A program made the translations under genes and the position numbers. From an uncultured Lachnospiraceae bacterium (GTDB lineage Bacteria > Bacillota > Clostridia > Lachnospirales > Lachnospiraceae), in assembly GCA_910585715.1 (NCBI GenBank), contig CAJUEX010000026.1:1-44404 (forward strand): DNA of 44,404 bases. The letters are read 5' to 3'. The notes under the pieces were generated by a model, which searched no databases, was not told the origin of the DNA, and saw only the letters and a list, made by a program, of their open reading frames with translations. How positions within the stretch are numbered: the first letter of the stretch is position 1; each line of letters starts with the position of its first letter. Below are positions 16,626 to 23,714 of this stretch, in pieces.

Positions 16626-18113
16626 TTACTGTTTCAGCTGCGCTGCTTTTTCATTTAATGCGGTTACAAGAGCGGATACCTCTTGGACAATCTCACTGTT
16701 TTCTTCACTGCTTGTATAGGTTTCCGTGGCATGGGCAGATACTTCTTCCGTAATGGCAGAAATACTCTGAATGCTGTCCACAATACTTGCATTAGCGCTT
16801 GCTAATTCTTTAATGATGTTCACAAGGCTGTCTGCCTCTGTAAAAATATTGGCAGCCGTATTTTGTATCTGTTCAAAGTTTTTTGCGGTTTCTACTGCAT
16901 AAGTATTTTGTATCTGGCTGTTTTGAATTACCTGATTGATTGCCTGCACCACTTCATTCAATGCTCCCGCTATATCTTCAATCAGTCCGGTAATGCTTAC
17001 AGTTGCAGTGCTTGTCTGGTTTGCCAGATTGGAAATCTCTGAAGCCACAACCGAAAAGCCTCTTCCCGCTTCTCCTGCCCTTGCCGCCTCAATGCTTGCA
17101 TTTAAGGCAAGAAGGCTTGTCTGGGTAGTAATATTATCAATCAGCTCAATAATGGACTGCATTTTCTCTGTATTTTCACTTAAAGCTCCCAACTGCCCGG
17201 AAACCGCATTGGTAGCCTGCTCAAAAATATTAACCTGCTCAATCAGCTGATCCACTTTTTCTTTTCCGGCGTCAATGATATTTTCCGTTATATGAAGGTC
17301 ATCGGATATATTTCCGGAAGCAGTTTCCACCTTTTCAATATAGCTTTGGATTTCTTCTGTTTTTAACAGCTGTACCTGAACTGCTTCTGCTGTATCAGTA
17401 GAGCCGGAAGAAACCTCCTGCATGGAGCTGCGGATTGTTCCCACAGATTCACCAAGCACATTCATCTTTTCTGTCACTAAAAGCACATTTTCATTAAGGC
17501 TCTTTGATACATCCTGCATATTGTTAAGGAGCTTTTCTATCTTTTCCTTTTCTTCGTCCAGCTCTTCCATTTTCTGGCGGTTGATTTTTACCAGAACTCC
17601 TGTGCAGATAATGGAATACAAGGCAGCCATAATAATTACAGCCAACTGAATTTCAAAGTCCACAATGTCCTGTTTGGAAACTTGTGTTGTAAGAAAAGTA
17701 ACTGCCAGCTTACCCACATTCGTAGCAACCGCTACCGCACCTACCACAATGCTCAGTTTGGAATTGGCATATACGCATATAACAATAATCATGGGAACAA
17801 TATATGTAAATGCTGCGCTTGATGTAGTGGTAAATAATACAAACACATAAAGGATGCAGTATCCGATACTGGATACATATTGAATCTTCTCGTCCTCCTT
17901 ATTGTTCCTGTAAAGACAGAAACAGATAATTAAAGGAATCAGCAATATTGTGGAAAACAGAAGAATGTACGGAATTGTCCGGTTTCCTTTTATGAATTCT
18001 ACAATATATGCTAATAAAAGCACTCCCTCTATTCCCGAATAGCAATACAGCAATGTGCGGTTTTTGGCAAGTTTCTCCGAATAATCTCTGGCTTTTCTTT
18101 CTTGTTCACTCAT
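16626..18113 (-). CDS. Methyl-accepting chemotaxis protein with polytopic membrane domain
   Basis: A 495-residue chemoreceptor-like protein. Residues 15-175 hold about six transmembrane helices with only short loops, so there is no extracellular sensing domain. No HAMP domain is evident. A coiled coil starting EELDEEKEKIEKLLNNMQ leads to the cytoplasmic signalling domain with the conserved hairpin tip TSLLALNASIEAARAGEAGR and GFSVVASEISNLANQT. It presumably signals through CheW/CheA, perhaps sensing membrane state. It lies between glyS (28 bases) and alaS (24 bases), an unusual place for a receptor. No other chemotaxis gene is in the window. Confidence 0.9.
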   Translation of the reverse strand: MSEQERKARDYSEKLAKNRTLLYCYSGIEGVLLLAYIVEFIKGNRTIPYILLFSTILLIPLIICFCLYRNNKEDEKIQYVSSIGYCILYVFVLFTTTSSAAFTYIVPMIIVICVYANSKLSIVVGAVAVATNVGKLAVTFLTTQVSKQDIVDFEIQLAVIIMAALYSIICTGVLVKINRQKMEELDEEKEKIEKLLNNMQDVSKSLNENVLLVTEKMNVLGESVGTIRSSMQEVSSGSTDTAEAVQVQLLKTEEIQSYIEKVETASGNISDDLHITENIIDAGKEKVDQLIEQVNIFEQATNAVSGQLGALSENTEKMQSIIELIDNITTQTSLLALNASIEAARAGEAGRGFSVVASEISNLANQTSTATVSITGLIEDIAGALNEVVQAINQVIQNSQIQNTYAVETAKNFEQIQNTAANIFTEADSLVNIIKELASANASIVDSIQSISAITEEVSAHATETYTSSEENSEIVQEVSALVTALNEKAAQLKQ

Positions 18114-18140
18114 GGCAAGTCCCCCAATAAAAGTTTTTTG

Positions 18141-19529
18141 TTAGAATGTAAACTTATCTGCAAAATATCCATCCAAATCTTCTATCTTCACCCGTTCCTG
18201 TTCCATGGAGTCCCTGAATCTGACTGTTACCGCATGGTCCTCTTCTGAATCAAAGTCATAGGTAACACAGAAAGGAGTTCCGATTTCATCCTGTCTTCTA
18301 TATCGTTTCCCGATATTTCCTCTGTCGTCAAATTCACAATTATACTTTTTAGAAAGCTGTAAGAAAATCTTTTCAGCCCCTTCATTTAATTTTTTGGAAA
18401 GAGGAAGCACGCCTATTTTTACAGGTGCAAGGGCCGGATGGAAATGGAGCACCGTCCGCATATCCCCTTCCCCGATTTCTTCCTCATCATAAGCTGCGCA
18501 TAAAAATGCAAGTACCACACGGTCTGCCCCAAGGGAAGGCTCAATAACATAAGGTACATACTTTACAGCCTTCTGGTCGTCAAAATAAGACATATCCTGT
18601 CCTGATGTATTCTGGTGCTGTGTCAGGTCATAATCGGTTCTGTCCGCAATGCCCCAAAGCTCGCCCCAGCCAAAGGGGAAAAGAAATTCAATGTCAGTAG
18701 TTGCCTTGGAATAGAAGGAAAGCTCCTCGGCATCATGGTCTCTTACCCGCATTTCTTCTTCCTTCATGCCAAGGGACTTCAGCCAGTCGATACAAAACTG
18801 CTTCCAATAGGCAAACCATTCCAAATCCGTATCCGGCTCACAGAAAAATTCCAGCTCCATCTGCTCAAACTCCCTTGTACGGAAGGTAAAGTTTCCGGGG
18901 GTTATTTCATTTCTGAAGGATTTACCAATCTGACCGATACCGAAAGGAATCTTCTTTCTGGAGGTTCTCTGCACATTCTTAAAGTTGACAAAAATACCCT
19001 GTGCGGTTTCCGGTCTTAAATATACTGTATTTTTAGCATCCTCCGTAACACCCTGAAAGGTTTTGAACATCAGGTTGAACTGGCGGATATCCGTAAAGTT
19101 GTGCTTGCCGCAGGTAGGGCACGGCACCTGATTGGTTTCGATAAACTCTTTCATCTTTTCCTGAGACCATCCGTCAATGGAAGAATCCAGCGTAATTTCA
19201 TGCTCTTTTGCAAAATCTTCAATAATGTTATCCGCCCGGAAACGTTCATGGCATTCCTTGCAATCCATCAGAGGGTCAGAGAAACCGCCTAAATGACCGG
19301 ACGCCACCCATGCCTGGGGATTCATTAAAATCGCACAGTCCACGCCTACATTATACTGGTTTTCCATAATGAATTTCTGCCACCATGCACGTTTTACGTT
19401 ATTTTTCAGCTCCACACCAAGATTTCCGTAATCCCATGTATTGGCAAGGCCGCCATAAATTTCCGAACCGGGATAAACAAATCCCCTTGCCTTTGCCAAT
19501 GCCACAATTTTTTCCATTGATTTTTCCAT
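18141..19529 (-). CDS. glyS: Glycine--tRNA ligase (homodimeric type)
   Basis: A 462-residue class II synthetase of the alpha2 type (sometimes named glyQS). Zinc-ligand pairs appear in CKECHERF and CPTCGKHNF. Class II motif 2 is GQIGKSFRNEITPGNFTFR and motif 3 is EPSLGADRVVLAFL. LRPETAQGIFVNFKNV is characteristic of the family. The C-terminal anticodon domain begins LAPVKIGVLPLSKK. It is intact and 27 bases downstream of the lipoprotein gene. Confidence 0.96.
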   Translation of the reverse strand: MEKSMEKIVALAKARGFVYPGSEIYGGLANTWDYGNLGVELKNNVKRAWWQKFIMENQYNVGVDCAILMNPQAWVASGHLGGFSDPLMDCKECHERFRADNIIEDFAKEHEITLDSSIDGWSQEKMKEFIETNQVPCPTCGKHNFTDIRQFNLMFKTFQGVTEDAKNTVYLRPETAQGIFVNFKNVQRTSRKKIPFGIGQIGKSFRNEITPGNFTFRTREFEQMELEFFCEPDTDLEWFAYWKQFCIDWLKSLGMKEEEMRVRDHDAEELSFYSKATTDIEFLFPFGWGELWGIADRTDYDLTQHQNTSGQDMSYFDDQKAVKYVPYVIEPSLGADRVVLAFLCAAYDEEEIGEGDMRTVLHFHPALAPVKIGVLPLSKKLNEGAEKIFLQLSKKYNCEFDDRGNIGKRYRRQDEIGTPFCVTYDFDSEEDHAVTVRFRDSMEQERVKIEDLDGYFADKFTF

Positions 19530-19556
19530 ATTCTTTTCCTCTCTTTGTCCAGTCTG

Positions 19557-20162
19557 TTATTCATATATCAGGTAAAACGTTCCTGTCATGCCCTCTTCAT
19601 TGTCAGCAGCTGCTTCTTTTTTTCCTGCTATAGTCATGCCGCTGCTTATATAACATATCTTTCCGTTTACACGAACATGCACCGGCTCTTCAAAAATAAC
19701 CATTTTCATGTTTCCTTTTTCCAGAACATCTGCTTTTCCGATAGCGGCACCTTCTCCCGATACATTTTCCATATCCACAAATTCATATCCTGCTTCATAT
19801 GCTTCTGATACGGTTCCCGCAAAAAAGGTTTCTTCATTAAAACCGGCATAATCTTCAAAAGAAGCGTATTCCAGATAAACCTTAACCTTTTTGTCCTCTG
19901 TTACCTCATAGGTCTCCAGGGTTACGCTGCCCTCGCCTGCTTTTGCGTTATAGTCTGCAATTTCCTGCTCCAGCATTGTCTTTAACTCTTCGCTTACATA
20001 TTTGGAATCGCTGAAATCCTCTATAATGGCTCCCAACACGCTTCCATCCTTTTTCACTACAATCGTATTTTGCTCAATGTTTCCCGTATTGCTGCAGCCG
20101 CTTAAAAGCATTGCCGCAAAAACCATGGAAACAAGCAGTAATCCTCTTATTTTTCTTTTCAT
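19557..20162 (-). CDS. Small secreted lipoprotein of unknown function
   Basis: A 201-residue protein with a lipoprotein signal (MKRKIRGLLLVSMVFAAMLL, then SGCSN; lipidated Cys at 23). The mature part is an alpha/beta domain beginning NTIVVKKDGSVLGAIIEDFS, with an acidic middle region and a C-terminal beta-rich part (MKMVIFEEPVHVRVNGKICY). Homologues with this start are common in Lachnospiraceae, but I know no function. A strong GGGAGGAG site and its own promoter precede it, and glyS follows closely. Confidence 0.75.
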   Translation of the reverse strand: MKRKIRGLLLVSMVFAAMLLSGCSNTGNIEQNTIVVKKDGSVLGAIIEDFSDSKYVSEELKTMLEQEIADYNAKAGEGSVTLETYEVTEDKKVKVYLEYASFEDYAGFNEETFFAGTVSEAYEAGYEFVDMENVSGEGAAIGKADVLEKGNMKMVIFEEPVHVRVNGKICYISSGMTIAGKKEAAADNEEGMTGTFYLIYE

Positions 20163-20224
20163 AATCTCCTCCCGCCGGTACTTCCGTACTAATTTTTCCT
20201 CAATTTAGGAAAACCTGCTTAAAT

Positions 20225-20253
20225 ATTATAACGAAATCAGATTACTTTTTCAA
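20225..20253 (-). promoter_or_regulatory. Promoter of the lipoprotein/glyS unit
   Basis: On the minus strand TTGAAA (20248-20253), 17 bases and TATAAT (20225-20230). The -35 lies in the last codons of recO, so the next unit starts inside the recO end. Confidence 0.7.
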
Positions 20254-20901
20254 CCTACAATTTTGTAAGATTTCAAGGCTTTTGAAATTTCTTCCGATAT
20301 AATTTTTCCGGTACTCCTCCGCTGCTTTCTCAAATTCCTTAAAAATGGGCTCCGACAATGTAAAGGTATACAGTTTTTCAATAGAGCTGTTTGTTACATA
20401 CTCAATGGCATAAACGGTATCCGGCTGCATAGCCTCTTTATGAAGGGGACCCGGAAACTCTCCGTTGACCACCAATACTTTCATTTCAAATATGTACTGA
20501 ACAAGCTCCGGCTTTAAGGAAGGAACGGAAAGCGCCTTCAGCGACTGGTATAACAATTTCAGCATCTGCCTTTCATCATTATTTTCCCTTGTATAATAAT
20601 CAGCCACTTCTAAAAAATACATACCGAAAAAGGCTCCGTCCAAATCTTCCCTCAAGTCTTTAAAATAATTGGAAATATCCGCTTCCATTAAATTGTAAGA
20701 GGTTTTCCCCTCATAAAGCTTGAACCTGCCAAATGAAAAAGGATTGGTGGCACCTGCAAGACGGCTTCCGGGCCGTCTTGTTCCTTTAGCAAATGCCCCA
20801 ATCTTTCCTCGTTCCTTTGTAAGTATCGTTATCCTTCTGTCATAATCTCCCACCGGCATGGATTTTATCACAAGTCCGGTTACTAAAACAAATTCCTGCA
20901 T
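20242..20901 (-). CDS. recO: DNA repair protein RecO
   Basis: A RecFOR-pathway mediator that helps load RecA on SSB-coated DNA. The N-terminal OB fold is clear: VTGLVIKSMPVGDYDRRITI, LTKERGKIGAFAKGTRRPGS and ATNPFSFGRFKLYEG. The helical C-terminal domain is recognisable, but the usual Cys4 zinc site is absent. From the ATG at 20901 the protein has 219 residues. An in-frame TTG at 20991, just after the yqzL-like stop, would add 30 residues with no homology to the family that I can recognise. Gene order era, yqzL-like, recO is conserved in Firmicutes. Confidence 0.9.
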   Translation of the reverse strand: MQEFVLVTGLVIKSMPVGDYDRRITILTKERGKIGAFAKGTRRPGSRLAGATNPFSFGRFKLYEGKTSYNLMEADISNYFKDLREDLDGAFFGMYFLEVADYYTRENNDERQMLKLLYQSLKALSVPSLKPELVQYIFEMKVLVVNGEFPGPLHKEAMQPDTVYAIEYVTNSSIEKLYTFTLSEPIFKEFEKAAEEYRKNYIGRNFKSLEILQNCRLKK

Positions 20902-20994
20902 TGCCTTTTCTGCTCCTTCCGGCAAATCCGGATAATCTTTTCTTTCTGCTGCATCTTCTGGATATTTTAATTTCTTATCTGTACTTTCCAATGC

Positions 20995-21147
20995 CTACCA
21001 GTACCTTTCGATACTGTGCCGTTCCTCTTCTCTTACCATAGCCTCTGTTTTCAGCTTTTCACTGTCCCTTGTGCTGTTTTTATAGGTAAGATAATCCTCT
21101 ACTCTGCCGGTTTTAAAAAAATCTCTTTCTTCCTCTGTCTCTTTCAT
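20995..21147 (-). CDS. YqzL-like small protein
   Basis: A 50-residue acidic and charged protein read directly from the sequence. It starts MKETEEERDFFKTGRVEDYL and continues TYKN. The core F-(x)-TG-(x)2-(D/E)-(x)-YL-(x)-YK matches Bacillus YqzL, which also lies between era and recO. GGGAGG lies upstream of the ATG. Function is unknown. Here fold-back element C (220 bp) has come between it and era. Confidence 0.75.
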   Translation of the reverse strand: MKETEEERDFFKTGRVEDYLTYKNSTRDSEKLKTEAMVREEERHSIERYW

Positions 21148-21169
21148 CTTCCGCCTCCCAGGAATCTTT

Positions 21170-21389
21170 GTGACAGTTCAGACAGCTGCTTTCCCCGGGT
21201 TGCCGTGACGGGCTTTTCGTAGAGAATGATTTCTAAAGGAGCCCTTATAAAATCGCCAGCGCTTAGCGAGGTTCTTTCGAGCTTAGCACTGCTGCGTTTT
21301 TATCAGAGCGGGAGCGTGGCGACGTAGAAACATTCTCTACAAAAAGCCTGTCACGGCAACCCGGGGAAAGCAGCTGTCTGAACTGTTAC
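21170..21389 (-). repeat. Fold-back element C, core type 2, flanked by an 8-bp direct repeat
   Basis: The outer arms (21170-21228 and 21331-21389, about 59 bp) pair with three mismatches, all G-U compatible on one strand or the other. The core on the minus strand is CGCCACGCTCCCGCTCTGAT, then AAAAACGCAGCAGTGCTAAG, a loop, CTAAGCGCTGG and CGATTTTATAAGGGCTCC; element D has the same layout. GAATCTTT occurs immediately outside both ends (21162-21169 and 21390-21397), as expected for a target-site duplication. It lies between era and the yqzL-like gene in an otherwise conserved cluster. Confidence 0.9.
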
Positions 21390-21520
21390 GAATCTTTTTT
21401 CTTTTTCTGCATTTCCACAATTCTAGGATTTGCTTTTTCAAAGATTCTATGCTGGGATTTTTCGGCAGTAAGATTTTGGAAGTAATAAAGTTTCAAACCG
21501 TTTTTCCGGATTTTCAACTT

Positions 21521-22429
21521 TTAAAATTCTTCTTCATTTTTGTTATAGCCAAAGTTCTTCAACAGAAAATCACTGTCCCGCCAGTCCTTTTTAACTTTTA
21601 CCCAAAGCTGCAGATTTACCTGGCTTTCCAACAGCTCTTCGATTTCATATCTGGCATTGGAACCGATTTTTTTAAGCATGGCGCCGCCTTTTCCAATAAT
21701 AATTCCCTTATGGGATTCCTTTTCACAGATAATGGTAGCCTGAATATCCACAATTTTTTTCTTAAATTTCATGGAATCAATGGATACTGCAATGCCATGA
21801 GGGATTTCCTCGTCCAGCGCATGAAGTGCCTTTTCACGAATCAGCTCTGCTACAATCTGCCTCTGGGGCTGGTCCGTTATGGTGTCCTCATCATAAAACA
21901 TAGGACCATATGGAAGGTATTTAAAAATGCAGGAAATCAACTCACCCGTATTTTCTCCTTTTTTTGCGGAAACCGGAACGATTTCCGCAAAGTCAAATTC
22001 CTTCCGGTAGGTGTCAATAAAAGAAAATACTTCTTCTCTCTTTACTGTATCGATTTTATTGATTACAAGGATGACCGGGACATTTACCTTTTGAAGCTGT
22101 CCGATAATGTGCTTATCTCCCGCCCCGATAAAATTGCCCGGCTCCACCAGCCATAAAATCACGTCCACTTCCTTTAAGGTTTTGGAGGCTACATTTACCA
22201 TATAGTCTCCCAGCTTATTTTTTGCCTTATGGATGCCGGGAGTGTCTAAAAACACAATCTGCCCTTCCTCACAGGTATATACCGTCTGTATCCGGTTTCT
22301 GGTTGTCTGTGGCTTATTGGAGGTAATTGCAATCTTCTGACCGATTAACTGATTCATCAAAGTGGATTTTCCCACATTGGGCCTGCCAATCAATGTGGCA
22401 AAGCCTGTTCTTAGCTGTTTTTCCATCAT
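21521..22429 (-). CDS. era: GTPase Era
   Basis: A 302-residue essential GTPase that binds the 3' end of 16S rRNA during 30S assembly. GTPase motifs are G1 GRPNVGKST, G3 DTPGIHK, G4 NKID and G5 VSAKKGENT. The C-terminal KH domain includes ETI-type sequence here written CEKESHKGIIIGKGGAMLKK. Length is normal. A double Met (22429 or 22426) leaves the exact start open by one codon. The downstream gap to the yqzL-like gene is enlarged by element C. Confidence 0.96.
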   Translation of the reverse strand: MMEKQLRTGFATLIGRPNVGKSTLMNQLIGQKIAITSNKPQTTRNRIQTVYTCEEGQIVFLDTPGIHKAKNKLGDYMVNVASKTLKEVDVILWLVEPGNFIGAGDKHIIGQLQKVNVPVILVINKIDTVKREEVFSFIDTYRKEFDFAEIVPVSAKKGENTGELISCIFKYLPYGPMFYDEDTITDQPQRQIVAELIREKALHALDEEIPHGIAVSIDSMKFKKKIVDIQATIICEKESHKGIIIGKGGAMLKKIGSNARYEIEELLESQVNLQLWVKVKKDWRDSDFLLKNFGYNKNEEEF

Positions 22430-22493
22430 TCTATTTATCCCTGTCTGCTACGAAAATTGCTTTTCTTACATGCCTTTCCTTCCGTTTTTCTAC

Positions 22494-23543
22494 TTATTTT
22501 CCATCATTACTAAAGTCCTGACTTTCCTTTGGCACTGTGACACTCATGGCATTTCCTCTTGAAGCATGCAGGGACTGCTGCCTTTTTTCCGCCTTTTTCT
22601 GGTTTCTTTTAATGATTCCTTTTACAATCAGAATGAATATGAAAATAATAAGGCCCCATAGTAAAAGATACGGCAGTATAATCACTAAGCCGATTACAAA
22701 ATTCTTTATGCCTCTGCCAATCTGATAAACACTGTTTACAAACCCGTCTTTCATTTTCTCCATAGCGGACTGGGGAGCTACAGGCGTTACCCGCTCCACT
22801 TCCTGTACATCCAGATAAACAGTGGCAAAATCCACAAGATTGTCATATGTACGCAGCTGTGATTCCATATTCTCTAACTGGTAACGGATTTCTGTGAGCC
22901 TGCTTTCCAGCGCTACAATCGTTTCTATGGAATCCGCCTGCTCCAAAAGGGTGGTCAGACGCTCCTGCTCAATCTTTAAGGTCTTCTTTTTGCTTTCCAA
23001 ATCCACATAGTCTAAAGTAACATCATCCACGCTTTCATTTTTATCCAGCACATTGGATATGCTGGAAACCTCTGTAACGAATTCATCCAGCCTGTCTGCC
23101 GGAATCCTTGCCGTAAAACTGGCGCTTCTGGTACTGTCATAGCTTGCCTGAATGCTTTTTCCGCTGACATAAGCTTTTTCCATATACCCCCCAAGGGCTT
23201 CCACCTTTTCCGTCAGCTTTTTGGTCAATGCCTCGAACTCTTCCGTCTCCACGGTCATATCCACATTTTTAATCAGCTTTCTGTTATCGGCAACCTGTTT
23301 TCCTGATTCCTCTGCCATGCCTTTGCTTCCGCTTCCTTCACCGGCATCTTCCGTTGCAGCATCTGTCATTACGTCTTCTTCATATATGTCATCTGTTGCA
23401 TAGCTGTTTTCATAAGGCGCACTGTCTGTAGTCTCCGTTGCTGATTCAGTGGAATAGCCCTTCCTTCCACTTCCGCAAGCCGTCAGTAAGCAACAGGCAA
23501 TGAGCAGGCCGCTTCCAAGTATCATTGATTTCTTCTTTTTCAT
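22494..23543 (-). CDS. DUF4349 domain lipoprotein
   Basis: A 349-residue surface protein. The lipoprotein signal ends LLTACGSG. An acidic, Ser/Thr-rich linker (about residues 28-85) precedes the DUF4349 domain (NRKLIKNVDMTVETEEFEAL to DFATVYLDVQEVERV), which includes a long coiled coil (LESKKKTLKIEQERLTTLLE). One strong transmembrane helix follows (about residues 285-312), then a basic cytoplasmic tail. So it is anchored at both ends. The domain is widespread and uncharacterised. Confidence 0.88.
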   Translation of the reverse strand: MKKKKSMILGSGLLIACCLLTACGSGRKGYSTESATETTDSAPYENSYATDDIYEEDVMTDAATEDAGEGSGSKGMAEESGKQVADNRKLIKNVDMTVETEEFEALTKKLTEKVEALGGYMEKAYVSGKSIQASYDSTRSASFTARIPADRLDEFVTEVSSISNVLDKNESVDDVTLDYVDLESKKKTLKIEQERLTTLLEQADSIETIVALESRLTEIRYQLENMESQLRTYDNLVDFATVYLDVQEVERVTPVAPQSAMEKMKDGFVNSVYQIGRGIKNFVIGLVIILPYLLLWGLIIFIFILIVKGIIKRNQKKAEKRQQSLHASRGNAMSVTVPKESQDFSNDGK

Positions 23544-23578
23544 ATAGCTTTCCTCCCATAATAAACGTTTTCAGACAA

Positions 23579-23649
23579 TTGCAAAAACATCCCCCTTGTT
23601 GATTTGTCTGTCCTGCCGGATAAATTGTGGCAGACAGGGCGTTTTGCAA
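23579..23649. other. Two-part inverted repeat between the M16 peptidase and the DUF4349 gene
   Basis: Outer arms TTGCAAAAAC (23579-23588) and GTTTTGCAA (23641-23649) enclose CTGTCCTGCC (23608-23617) and GGCAGACAGG (23629-23638), which pair with one bulged base. No T tract follows on the minus strand, so it is not a standard terminator. It may be a leader structure for the DUF4349 gene. Confidence 0.35.
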
Positions 23650-23714
23650 TCTCCTGTTCATGTTATATACTCCTATATTTATATACGGATAGCAGCGCCT
23701 GCATTTATGGTCAT

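Noticed and set aside
13900..20240. T-box leaders for alaS or glyS
   Set aside because: The conserved T-box sequence and specifier structure were not seen; the gaps before both genes are under 30 bases.
20902..20991. N-terminal extension of RecO from TTG at 20991
   Set aside because: The 30 extra residues match nothing I know of the family and the start overlaps poorly with a ribosome site; ATG 20901 fits the OB-fold start.
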